Shown: piece after piece, positions 39,801 to 50,100 of the stretch | Position numbering within the stretch: the stretch's first letter is position 1 | How the letters are laid out: each line of letters starts with the position of its first letter | From: Ulva prolifera | Lineage: Eukaryota > Chlorophyta > Ulvophyceae > Ulvales > Ulvaceae | Direction of reading: 5' to 3' | NCBI GenBank assembly: GCA_023078555.1 | Contig: CM041197.1 | Coordinates: forward strand, 12,178,002 to 12,242,001 | Length of the DNA stretch: 64,000 nt | The notes under the pieces: model-generated | Told to the model about the DNA's origin: nothing | The model's database searches: none | What the model saw: the letters and a program-made list of their open reading frames with translations, nothing else | Position numbers and translations under genes: made by a program

Positions 39801-41190
39801 GGAAACCAGCATGCACGTGCGCCGCAAGTAGCCAGCACCCAACCCAGCCTTGGGCTGCTGGAGCTCAAACTGCACAGTTCACTGCACATGTGAGTTGCCG
39901 AATGGATTTGCAGCTCAGGTGCGCCAGTGGCAGCCTCAGCTCCTTCACAAAAAATTCAGCATGCTCACAGAAGCGGGAAACCAGCATGCACGTGCGCCGC
40001 AAGTAGCCAGCACCAAACCCAACCTTGAGCTTCTGAAGTTCAAACTGCACAGTTCACTGCACATGTGAGTTGCCGAATGGATTTGAAGCTCAGGTGCGCC
40101 AGTGGCAGCCTCAGCTCCTTCACAAAAAATTCAGCATGTTCACAGAAGCGGGAAACCAGCATGCACGTGCGACGTATGCAGCCAGCACCAAACCCAGCCT
40201 TGGGCTGCTGGAGCTCAAACTGCACAGTTCACTGCACATGTAAGTTGCCGAATGGATTTGCAGCTCAGGTGTGCCAGTGGCTGCCTCAGCTCCTTCACAA
40301 AAAATTCAGCATGCTCACAGAAGCGGGAAACCAGCATGCACGTGCGACGTATGCAGCCAGCACCCAACCCAGCCTTGGGCTGCTGGAGCTCAAACTGCAC
40401 AGTTCTCTGCACATGTGAGTTGCCGAATGGATTTGCAGCTCAGGTGCGCCAGTGGCAGCCTCAGCTCCTTCACAAAAAAATCAGCATGTTCACAGAAGCG
40501 GGAAACCAGCATGCACGTGCGACGTATGCAGCCAGCACCCAACCCAGCCTTGGGCTGCTGGAGCTCAAACTGCACAGTTCACTGCACATGTGAGTTGCCG
40601 AATGGATTTGCAGCTCAGGTGCGCCAGTGGCAGCCTCAGCTCCTTCACAAAAAATTCAGCATGTTCACAGAAGCGGGAAACCAGCATGCACGTGCGACGT
40701 ATGCAGCCGGAACCAAACCCAGCCTTGGGCTGCTGGAGTTCAAACTGCACAGTTCACTGCACATGTGAGTTGCCGAATGGATTTGCAGCTCAGGTGCGCC
40801 AGTGGCAGCCTCAGCTCCTTCACAAAAAATTCAGCATGCTCACAGAAGCGGGAAACCAGCATGCACGTGCGACGTATGCAGCCAGCACCCAACCCAGCCT
40901 TGGGCTGCTGGAGCTCAAACTGCACAGTTCACTGCACATGTGAGTTGCCGAATGGATTTGCAGCTCAGGTGCGCCAGTGGCAGCCTCAGCTCCTTCACAA
41001 AAAAATCAGCATGTTCACAGAAGCGGGAAACCAGCATGCACGTGCGACGTATGCAGCCAGCACCCAACCCAGCCTTGGGCTGCTGGAGCTCAAACTGCAC
41101 AGTTCACTGCACATGTGAGTTGCCGAATGGATTTGCAGCTCAGGTGTGCCAGTGGCTGCCTCAGCTCCTTCACAAAAAATCCAGCATGCT
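36892..41190 (+). repeat. 175-bp tandem array inside the transposon, 24.6 copies
   Basis: Direct repeats of exactly 175 bp with landmarks AAACTGCACAGTTCACTG, GAGTTGCCGAATGGATTTG, GTGGCAGCCTCAGCTCC, TTCACAAAAAATTCAGCATG, GAAGCGGGAAACCAGCATG and CCAGCCTTGGGCTGCTGGAG. Spacing is invariant: the TGGCAGCC landmark recurs 24 periods later at exactly 4,200 bp. Copies differ only by a few substitutions, for example AAAAAATTC versus AAAAAAATC and CGACGTATGCAG versus CGCCGCAAGTAG. The unit is unrelated to the 160-bp satellite. Frames of about 163 codons span nearly three units each, because 175 is one more than a multiple of three. They are by-products, since the stop always falls in the same ACATGTGAG or ACATGTAAG. 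Minisatellites inside CACTA elements are known. Confidence 0.96.
37160..39709 (+). repeat. 1,225-bp (7 x 175) higher-order duplication within the array
   Basis: Seven-unit blocks repeat in the same order. The AAAAAAATC variant lies in the units at 37477 and 38702, CAGCACCAAACCC at 37736 recurs at 38961, and the CGCCGCAAGTAG unit at about 37896 recurs at 39121. All are 1,225 bp apart. Differences are single substitutions, such as GTGCGCC versus GTGCGTC near 38872. This implies unequal exchange after the 175-bp array had already diversified. Confidence 0.85.
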
Positions 41191-41742
41191 TGTAACAGCT
41201 GCCATGCGTAACATGTACATTTGCACCCAGGGAATGGTGGGACGTGTGGTTTGTGGACATGAAAGTGAACTCTGCGTATGGCAGGTGGACAGTGGAGAGG
41301 AGTTCATGCCGGTAGAAAAGGCAAATCTGTACAGATCAGTGTCACGAGTCGCGACACGTTTGGATTTGATGCAGTTTACATCCACGACTCTTTATTCTTC
41401 CCTAGAAAACTTTATCGAAGTATGATTTGGTGTGAAACACCGCGTCAAGCTGATTTAATTCCCACATACATTTCTGACTTGCTAGCTTTCGGGGTAAGCA
41501 TCAGCAAGGCTGATGTCCCCAATGCTTGAAAAACTAATATTCGTGGAGGCAACCTTACTCCCCGCTTCCCTCTTAATTTGAGACCTGACGAATGGGAAAT
41601 GGCATCGATTTTGCCCCTCGGCAAATGTACAGAGAGTTGGGTTTCCACCACTTCAGATTTATATCATGCTCGGATGCACCTGGCGCCTGCAAACACAGCC
41701 ACAATATATTATAATTACAGCCTCTTGACTTTTTCAGGTTAG
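41181..41742 (+). pseudogene. Broken coding-like region A (unrecognised protein)
   Basis: Just after the 175-bp array two overlapping frames look coding. One runs out of the last array unit to a TGA at 41423, with MYICTQGMVGRVVCGHESEL early in it. The other runs 41278-41742 with a single internal TGA at 41527 and includes WCETPRQADLIPTY and RPDEWEMASILPLGKC. A frameshift near 41310-41340 would join them. About 154 codons with one internal stop is fewer stops than chance gives. I do not recognise the family. It could be a decayed transposon gene, a captured host fragment, or an exon whose stop lies in an intron. Confidence 0.4.
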
Positions 41743-42187
41743 CTGTGGCGAGACACAGGTCGTGTCATTGACGAGTGCTAAAGGGCAGCAATCACAGACA
41801 CATAAAAGGAGCAGCCACCATACCGCTCGTGCCATCTTTATGATGGCGTCAACGTTGACCTTTGACTTCAGCACGATGATGTGACGGCAGACATGGACCG
41901 TCGCGACTGGATGGCGGAGCTGGGGTCTGGTGCTGCCTACGCCATCGCTGTGGGGTATCCTCCCCCTACGCCACACGCACGCGGTGGCAACGCGCCTGGA
42001 GAACTTTGTCACGCCCAGCGAACGTCACTGAATCTGGCGACGGAATCCGGTCACAAGCGAGCGCATCTCCGCAGCATTGTGGTATGACCGTCTACTCGTC
42101 GAGTGTGAGTTACTGCCAGATTTGCCACCATGCAAGCCGGCCAAGACGCTCCCGGGCTCCGGCCGTATACACTGTCTATTAAGGTGA
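41729..42187 (+). pseudogene. Broken coding-like region B (unrecognised protein)
   Basis: A second phase is open from 41729 to the TGA at 42185, broken only by TGA at 41882 and TGA at 42029 (about 152 codons). It includes ARAIFMMASTLTFDFSTMM and, near the end, ISAALWYDRLLVECELLP, which has the composition of a folded protein. It starts just after TTTTTCAG, which resembles a 3' splice site, and region A ends in the same place in the other frame. A splice or a frameshift could therefore connect A to B. Another frame is open for part of this stretch (41881-42087), so the choice of phase is uncertain. No family is recognised. Confidence 0.35.
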
Positions 42188-43461
42188 TTGACATTTACTC
42201 AGATGGCAAACTCCTCGTGACAGCCGATACGTATACGAGCAAGCCACTAGGGGTGCCAGCAGATTGCCGCAGCCACGCTGAGGAAGTAATCTTGACTATA
42301 TTGAGCGATGTCGGCAGGGCAGGGTCGAAGGAGTTCAGCGTGGAAGGCAGCTTGGAGAAGAAACAATTTAGTCTTCGGAAGATCATGGAATGAATCTACG
42401 CCATGAGACTCGAGGCAGCCGAGCCGGTGCACGAGGCGCTCACGCGACTGCAGAACACTACCCAGATTTAGGGCCACTACAAATTACGTCTGACGACGAA
42501 GAAGAAAGGTCGCGGCAAAAGCAGACCAAAGGTCGATGCGCAGCAGGCCAAGTACGAGGTACGCAGCCACTTTAAAGCTGGCATTTGCACCAAGCGCGTT
42601 TCACGTTCAATATTGGGCGCGCACTCGCGAGTGGTCGACAGTCGCATTCCGCGCCGTCTAACCGTTGGGTCTCTCGTAATGAATGGTTAACAGTGCCCCA
42701 TATTCAACGTGCAGAATCCAGCAAGGAGGGAAGCTGGGCTGGCAACTATAGCGTACATGCCATCAAGCCTGTCCAAGGTAGCTCTCAATGCAGCATTGAA
42801 GGCCAATCCCGAATATTGCGTCAAGGTCAAGTTTCTGCCAAAGGCAGTGACATTCTGGGGACCAGAAGACCGATGGTGGCTACCGAGAATGCCTGTTGCC
42901 AGGCTTGGGCTGCGGGCCAAGCTGAGCTCTGACCTGTTTATCGAGGTCCTCACCCTAGTCTGCCTTCGCTGTTTTCCACAGAATTTACATGAGCAGTACT
43001 CAGGTGATCTCTGAACAATCAACTTTAGGATGCAATGGATTGCAAATGTCAGGTGCCACTCCTTGCAGAACATTGAAGAAGACTCCATCGTTGGCTTCCA
43101 GAAGTTGCTGGCGCTCGCCTCATATGGCGAGGCAATGCGGCGCGATTTGGCGACGAAGCATCTTGATTATCAGACGAAAAAGCTGCATTTGAAAGTGCTG
43201 TCCAAGTATGACATCTTTTCCCTTTCCATGTCGGTATCCTTCGCCAATGTCACGATTCTGTCCTCTGATTACGAATATGCCTGTGTAGGGCCACAGATCT
43301 CTAGAGAACAAGCGCTCGAGATCCAGAGCAGCTTGTCTGATGGACTTTTTACTGTCTATTGGAGAGAAAGAAGCACTCGGTACACACCCAAGTGCATCCA
43401 AGTTGACAGGAGGGGGCCCCCTCCCGGGCACCTTCAGAGTGCAGTTCAAGGCTTTATTTGA
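42109..43461 (+). pseudogene. Broken coding-like region C, ~450 codons with four internal stops
   Basis: One phase stays open over 451 codons except for TGA at 42391, TAG at 42469, TAA at 42688 and TGA at 43012. About 20 stops would be expected by chance. Segments in order: YTLSIKVIDIYSDGKLLVTA; a basic stretch KLRLTTKKKGRGKSRPKVDA; then VKFLPKAVTFWGPEDRWW; then KYDIFSLSMSVSFANVTILS. The basic stretch could contact nucleic acid, but no named domain is identifiable. A second phase is also fairly open at 42390-42575 and 42585-42932, so frameshifts are possible. The ATG at 42130 is the first in the phase, but the real gene, if there was one, probably began upstream in regions A and B. The reading as a decayed transposon or captured gene is inferred. 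Confidence 0.42.
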
Positions 43462-43843
43462 CAGCAGCTGTATCAACAGCATACAGTCTAGCTGCCATGG
43501 GTACGGCCACTGCGACGTGTGTGATGTTCTTGCCCTAGCAGCAGCCTAGTGCACGTGGCGCCATGTTTGTACCCAAGATGACATGCTTCGATGTGCAGGT
43601 GCAGACATAGAATCCAACACAGAACAGTGCAACACAGACCCACAGCTAAGCTTGCCATGTGCCAAGGTGTGTCACCAAATGTTGCATGTCCCCACTCCCT
43701 GCGTTGCAGCATAAGCGTAATGAGCATGCTTGCTCGCATTGAATTCGCAGTTTTAACCATATCCAGGTTTGCTCACTGTCAATAGATGCTGTACGTAGTC
43801 GTGAGGCACTCTCTATGTCGCATTTCTGGTTTCCATTGCAATT
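43462..43843. other. Unique spacer without a supported gene
   Basis: No long plus-strand frame follows the end of region C. Short frames on both strands (43488-43785) overlap each other and show no recognisable content. Confidence 0.55.
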
Positions 43844-44370
43844 ATGGCATTTGTTGGTGTATCCTTCCCTGGCCACATCTTTCTGCTACGGCGGTCCAGC
43901 TCTGTTGCACACAACTATATGCCATCAGCAATGAGTTCTGATTTGGCATTTCATGCAGAGGAAGAGGATGTCAGGGCGGCAGAGGTCGAAGAAGTATTGA
44001 GGCTTGATGCAGAGGTGCAGAACAAGACCACAGAGAGAGGCTGCAGCACATTTGAAGATTTTGTTTTGGACCGTTTTGTGTTGCTTGCTGATTCATGTGT
44101 TGTTGTGATAGTGCAGCCCCCTCTCACCCTGCAGTGGCTTGTGCAATGGCGACCAGGTGTCATAGGAATGAGGGACGGGTATTAGCTGCCTCCAGCCTAC
44201 AGATTGTAACCTTCACAAGCCATATGAGAACAGTAGGTCGCTTATCAGTACTGTACGGCTGCATGCTACATGTTTTCGAGCTCTGGAAGCACCACCATGA
44301 TCTCCTCCTAGCAGTGCAGAGGAATGTGACCCTAATTGCATCAGTGGCAGATTCTGCCACCAGCTCATAA
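43844..44370 (+). pseudogene. Coding-like fragment D with acidic segment
   Basis: A 113-codon frame (43844-44185) contains an acidic, helix-like stretch HAEEEDVRAAEVEEVLRLDA and then CSTFEDFVLDRFVLLADSC. An overlapping frame in another phase (44095-44370) continues with LYGCMLHVFELWKHHHDLLL. One frameshift near 44100-44180 would join them into one remnant. No family is recognised. The same strand as regions A-C suggests it could be a downstream exon or fragment of the same locus, but that is inference. Confidence 0.3.
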
Positions 44371-44997
44371 TAATTGGCCCTGATACCCGTGAAACTGCCA
44401 TTGGGCCAAGGGCACTTCCAGCCCCCTGGTGGTAAGGGTCACTTCTGTGCTCACATAGGAGCAGAATCATGGTGATGTGCCACAGCCTCCTTCTGCCTAC
44501 TTCTATGCCCTGAAGCACCATCTTATAGTCACAAGGAACTCAAATTACACCAATGTTTGGTTGACACGTTTGCCACGATTTATGGCATAGGTGGAAGACT
44601 TCCAGCTCGATCCCGCCACGACGAACACCACCCACCTCGGCGACTTCCAAGCATGCATCCAGCCGTCCAGTGCCGAAATCCCATACACCACACAACGCTG
44701 CATATACTTACGCAACTACCTACATCGCCCACTGCTTTCGCATCGTTTATGCGTTATAAGCATTGCGCGTAGACCGGCTAATCATATAGTTATTGCCCCA
44801 CGGAGCTAGGCTCTGTATGATCCGAAGCGATCGCTGCACGCCAGAGTCGCCGCTTGCCACCACTAACGGACCTGTTACGTTTCATGCATACATGTACTTG
44901 ATGTATTGAATGGATCTTGTTTCTGTACAGAATAACGCCACTCAAGACCGCAGCCGGCTTCAGCCCCTTGCCAATGTCAGCCCCAGAGTTCAGGCAA
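44371..44997. other. Right unique flank, no convincing gene
   Basis: Unique sequence with two short overlapping plus-strand frames (44557-44772 and 44591-44809, 71 and 72 codons). The second begins MEDFQLDPATTNTTHLGDFQ and might be a small exon remnant. Nothing identifies either. A single TGCCCC lies at 44794-44799. Confidence 0.5.
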
Positions 44998-45061
44998 ATG
45001 TGCCCCCAGAGCTACACTCGGACTCATCCAACTGCACCAAGTGCGCCTCACAATGTGCCCC
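44998..45061. repeat. Right subterminal ATGTGCCCC motifs
   Basis: ATGTGCCCC occurs at 44998-45006 and 45053-45061, both in the opposite orientation to the left-end GGGGCACAT at 35571-35579. This is the inverted symmetry expected for subterminal transposase-binding repeats. Function is inferred from position only. Confidence 0.45.
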
Positions 45062-45072
45062 TTCTGTGAGTC

Positions 45073-45097
45073 TGGGCCAGTCAGGTTTCTTGTAGTG
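45073..45097 (-). repeat. Right terminal inverted repeat of the CACTA element
   Basis: Ends GTCAGGTTTCTTGTAGTG, which is the reverse complement of the left end. It matches at 24 of 25 bases and the element ends here at GTAGTG, mirroring CACTAC. Confidence 0.93.
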
Positions 45098-45100
45098 ATG
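45098..45100. repeat. Target site duplication, right copy (ATG)
   Basis: ATG directly follows the right terminal repeat and leads into CGTGTGCTGCTGAGG. This resumes the monomer exactly where the left flank stopped. Confidence 0.9.
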
Positions 45101-47199
45101 CGTGTGCTGCTGAGGTGCACCTGTGGGCACTGTAATTTGGATGCGGAAAACGATCGAATCATCAAAATCTGAGCATGCAGTGCTGTTCGGAACATGTATA
45201 AATGCTAGAAGAGACCAGCTCCTTCGTTTCCATGACAGATGTATGAGGCTACGGAGCATGCGTGTGCTGCTGAGGTGCACCTGTGGGCACTGTAATTTGG
45301 GTGCGGAAAACGATCGAATCATCAAAATCTGAGCATGCAGTGCTGTTCGGAACATGCATAAATGCTAGAATACACCATTTCCGTCGTTTCTGTGACAGAT
45401 GTATGAGGCTACGGAGCATGCGTGTGCTGCTGAGGTGCACCTGTGGGCACTGTAATTTGGATGCGGAAAACGATCGAATCATCAAAATCTGAGCATGCAG
45501 TGCTGTTTGGAACATGTATAAATGCTAGAAGAGACCAGCTCCTTCGTTTCCATGACAGATGTATGAGGCTACGGAGCATGCGTGTGCTGCTGAGGTGCAC
45601 CTGTGGGCACTGTAATTTGGATGCGGAAAACGATCGAATCATCAAAATCTGAGCATGCGGTGCTGTTCGGAACATGCATAAATGCTAGAATACACCATTT
45701 CCGTCGTTTCTGTGACAGATGTATGAGGCTACGGAGCATGCGTGTGCTGCTGAGGTGCACCTGTGGGCACTGTAAGTTGGATGCGGAAAACGATCGAATC
45801 ATCAAAATCTGAGGATGCAGTGCTGTTCGGAACATGCAGTAATGCTAGAATACTCCAGCTCCGTCGTTTCCATGACAGATGTAAGAGGCTAAGGTGCGTG
45901 CGCGTCCTGATGAGGTGCACTAGTGCTGCTGAGGTGCACCTGTGGGCACTGTAATCTGGATGCGGAAAACGATCGAATCATCAAAATCTGAGCATGCAGT
46001 GCTGTTCGGAACATGTATAAATGCTAGAAGAGACCAGCTCCTTCGTTTCCATGACAGATGTATGAGGCTACGGAGCATGCGTGTGCTGCTGAGGTGCACC
46101 TGTGGGCACTGTAATTTGGATGCGGAAAACGATCGAATCATCAAAATCTGAGCATGCGGTGCTGTTCGGAACATGCATAAATGCTAGAATACACCATTTC
46201 CGTCGTTTCTGTGACAGATGTATGAGGCTACGGAGCATGCGTGTGCTGCTGAGGTGCACCTGTGGGCACTGTAAGTTGGATGCGGAAAACGATCGAATCA
46301 TCAAAATCTGAGGATGCAGTGCTGTTCGGAACATGCAGTAATGCTAGAATACTCCAGCTCCGTCGTTTCCATGACAGATGTAAGAGGCTAAGGTGCGTGC
46401 GCGTCCTGATGAGGTGCACTAGTGCTGCTGAGGTGCACCTGTGGGCACTGTAATCTGGATGCGGAAAACGATCGAATCATCAAAATCTGAGCATGCAGTG
46501 CTGTTCGGAACATGTATAAATGCTAGAAGAGACCAGCTCCTTCGTTTCCATGACAGATGTATGAGGCTACGGAGCATGCGTGTGCTGCTGAGGTGCACCT
46601 GTGGGCACTGTAATTTGGATGCGGAAAACGATCGAATCATCAAAATCTGAGCATGCGGTGCTGTTCGGAACATGCATAAATGCTAGAATACACCATTTCC
46701 GTCGTTTCTGTGACAGATGTATGAGGCTACGGAGCATGCGTGTGCTGCTGAGGTGCACCTGTGGGCACTGTAATTTGGGTGCGGAAAACGATCGAATCAT
46801 CAAAATCTGAGCATGCAGTGCTGTTCGGAACATGCATAAATGCTAAAATACACCATTTCCGTCGTTTCTGTGACAGATGTATGAGGCTACGGAGCATGCG
46901 TGTGCTGCTGAGGTGCACCTGTGGGCACTGTAATTTGGATGCGGAAAACGATGGAATCATCAAAATCTGAGCATGCGGTGCTGTTCGGAACATGCATAAA
47001 TGCTAGAATACACCATTTCCGTCGTTTCTGTGACAGATGTATGAGGCTACGGAGCATGCGTGTGCTGCTGAGGTGCACCTGTGGGCACTGTAATTTGGAT
47101 GCGGAAAACGATCGAATCATCAAAATCTGAGGATGCAGTGCTGTTCGGAACATGCATTAATGCTAGAATACTCCAGCTCCGTCGTTTCCATGACAGATG

Positions 47200-50100
47200 T
47201 AAGAGGCTAAGGTGCGTGCGCGTCCTGCTGAGGTGCACTTGTGCTGCTGAGGTGCACCTGTGGGCACTGTAATTTGGGTGCGGAAAACGATCGAATCATC
47301 AAAATCTGAGCATGCAGTGCTGTTCGGAACATGCATAAATGCTAGAATACACCATTTCCGTCGTTTCTGTGACAGATGTATGAGGCTACGGAGCATGCGT
47401 GTGCTGCTGAGGTGCACCTGTGGGCACTGTAATTTGGATGCGGAAAACGATCGAATCATCAAAATCTAAGCATGCAGTGCTGTTCGGAACATGTATAAAT
47501 GCTAGAAGAGACCAGCTCCTTCGTTTCCATGACAGATGTATGAGGCTACGGAGCATGCGTGTGCTGCTGAGGTGCACCTGTGGGCACTGTAATTTGGGTG
47601 CGGAAAACGATCGAATCATCAAAATCTGAGCATGCAGTGCTGTTCGGAACATGCATAAATGCTAGAATACACCATTTCCGTCGTTTCTGTGACAGATGTA
47701 TGAGGCTACGGAGCATGCGTGTGCTGCTGAGGTGCACCTGTGGGCACTGTAATTTGGATGCGGAAAACGATCGAATCATCAAAATCTGAGGATGCAGTGC
47801 TGTTCGGAACATGCAGTAATGCTAGAATACTCCAGCTCCGTCGTTTCCATGACAGATGTAAGAGGCTAAGGTGCGTGCGCGTCCTGATGAGGTGCACTAG
47901 TGCTGCTGAGGTGCACCTGTGGGCACTGTAATCTGGATGCGGAAAACGATCGAATCATCAAAATCTGAGCATGCAGTGCTGTTCGGAACATGTATAAATG
48001 CTAGAAGAGACCAGCTCCTTCGTTTCCATGACAGATGTATGAGGCTACGGAGCATGCGTGTGCTGCTGAGGTGCACCTGTGGGCACTGTAATTTGGGTGC
48101 GGAAAACGATCGAATCATCAAAATCTGAGCATGCAGTGCTGTTCGGAACATGCATAAATGCTAAAATACACCATTTCCGTCGTTTCTGTGACAGATGTAT
48201 GAGGCTACGGAGCATGCGTGTGCTGCTGAGGTGCACCTGTGGGCACTGTAATTTGGATGCGGAAAACGATGGAATCATCAAAATCTGAGCATGCGGTGCT
48301 GTTCGGAACATGCATAAATGCTAGAATACACCATTTCCGTCGTTTCTGTGACAGATGTATGAGGCTACGGAGCATGCGTGTGCTGCTGAGGTGCACCTGT
48401 GGGCACTGTAATTTGGATGCGGAAAACGATCGAATCATCAAAATCTGAGGATGCAGTGCTGTTCGGAACATGCATTAATGCTAGAATACTCCAGCTCCGT
48501 CGTTTCCATGACAGATGTAAGAGGCTAAGGTGCGTGCGCGTCCTGATGAGGTGCACTAGTGCTGCTGAGGTGCACCTGTGGGCACTGTAATCTGGATGCG
48601 GAAAACGATCGAATCATCAAAATCTGAGCATGCAGTGCTGTTCGGAACATGTATAAATGCTAGAAGAGACCAGCTCCTTCGTTTCCATGACAGATGTATG
48701 AGGCTACGGAGCATGCGTGTGCTGCTGAGGTGCACCTGTGGGCACTGTAATTTGGATGCGGAAAACGATCGAATCATCAAAATCTGAGCATGCGGTGCTG
48801 TTCAGAACATGCATAAATGCTAGAATACACCATTTCCGTCGTTTCTGTGACAGATGTATGAGGCTACGGAGCATGCGTGTGCTGCTGAGGTGCACCTGTG
48901 GGCACTGTAATTAGGATGCGGAAAACGATCGAATCATCAAAATCTGAGGATGCAGTGCTGTTCGGAACATGCAGTAATGCTAGAATACTCCAGCTCCGTC
49001 GTTTCCATGACAGATGTAAGAGGCTAAGGTGCGTGCGCGTCCTGATGAGGTGCACTAGTGCTGCTGAGGTGCACCTGTGGGCACTGTAATCTGGATGCGG
49101 AAAACGATCGAATCATCAAAATCTGAGCATGCAGTGCTGTTCGGAACATGTATAAATGCTAGAAGAGACCAGCTCCTTCGTTTCCATGACAGATGTATGA
49201 GGCTACGGAGCATGCGTGTGCTGCTGAGGTGCACCTGTGGGCACTGTAATTTGGGTGCGGAAAACGATCGAATCATCAAAATCTGAGCATGCAGTGCTGT
49301 TCGGAACATGCATAAATGCTAAAATACACCATTTCCGTCGTTTCTGTGACAGATGTATGAGGCTACGGAGCATGCGTGTGCTGCTGAGGTGCACCTGTGG
49401 GCACTGTAATTTGGATGCGGAAAACGATGGAATCATCAAAATCTGAGCATGCGGTGCTGTTCGGAACATGCATAAATGCTAGAATACACCATTTCCGTCG
49501 TTTCTGTGACAGATGTATGAGGCTACGGAGCATGCGTGTGCTGCTGAGGTGCACCTGTGGGCACTGTAATTTGGATGCGGAAAACGATCGAATCATCAAA
49601 ATCTGAGGATGCAGTGCTGTTCGGAACATGCATTAATGCTAGAATACTCCAGCTCCGTCGTTTCCATGACAGATGTAAGAGGCTAAGGTGCGTGCGCGTC
49701 CTGCTGAGGTGCACTTGTGCTGCTGAGGTGCACCTGTGGGCACTGTAATTTGGGTGCGGAAAACGATCGAATCATCAAAATCTGAGCATGCAGTGCTGTT
49801 CGGAACATGCATAAATGCTAGAATACACCATTTCCGTCGTTTCTGTGACAGATGTATGAGGCTACGGAGCATGCGTGTGCTGCTGAGGTGCACCTGTGGG
49901 CACTGTAATTTGGGTGCGGAAAACGATCGAATCATCAAAATCTGAGCATGCAGTGCTGTTCGGAACATGCATAAATGCTAGAATACACCATTTCCGTCGT
50001 TTCTGTGACAGATGTATGAGGCTACGGAGCATGCGTGTGCTGCTGAGGTGCACCTGTGGGCACTGTAATTTGGATGCGGAAAACGATCGAATCATCAAAA

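Larger units (their letters stand above)
35413..45097. mobile_element. CACTA (EnSpm/CMC) DNA transposon, 9,685 bp
   Basis: Both ends start with CACTACAAGAAACCTGAC in inverted orientation, and the match extends to 25 bp with one mismatch. The ends are flanked by a 3-bp ATG duplication. CACTAC-type termini with 3-bp duplications define the CACTA/EnSpm superfamily, and this end resembles the maize En/Spm end very closely. The satellite is interrupted without loss: bases 35275-35412 plus 45101-45122 sum to exactly one 160-bp monomer. Inside are subterminal GTGCCCC motifs, a 175-bp tandem array (44% of the element) and broken reading frames. A normal autonomous CACTA element encodes a TNP2-like transposase and a TnpA-like protein. 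I see neither convincingly, so this copy is probably non-autonomous. Orientation cannot be set without the transposase. Confidence 0.92.

Noticed and set aside
36892-41190. Overlapping 163-codon frames in the 175-bp array, as if a repeat protein were encoded.
   Set aside because: Each runs through nearly three units in rotating frames and always ends at the same ACATGTGAG or ACATGTAAG. The unit length is one more than a multiple of three.
43004-43029. Very short intron (GTGATCTC...CTTTAG) removing the TGA at 43012.
   Set aside because: About 25 bp is too short for a normal spliceosomal intron. A stop mutation in a decaying frame is simpler.
35409-45101. Alternative boundary with ends ACTACAAG and a 4-bp duplication ATGC.
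   Set aside because: The final bases C...G pair as CACTAC/GTAGTG. With them included, the 3-bp ATG duplication and the exact 160-bp monomer both follow, as expected for CACTA.
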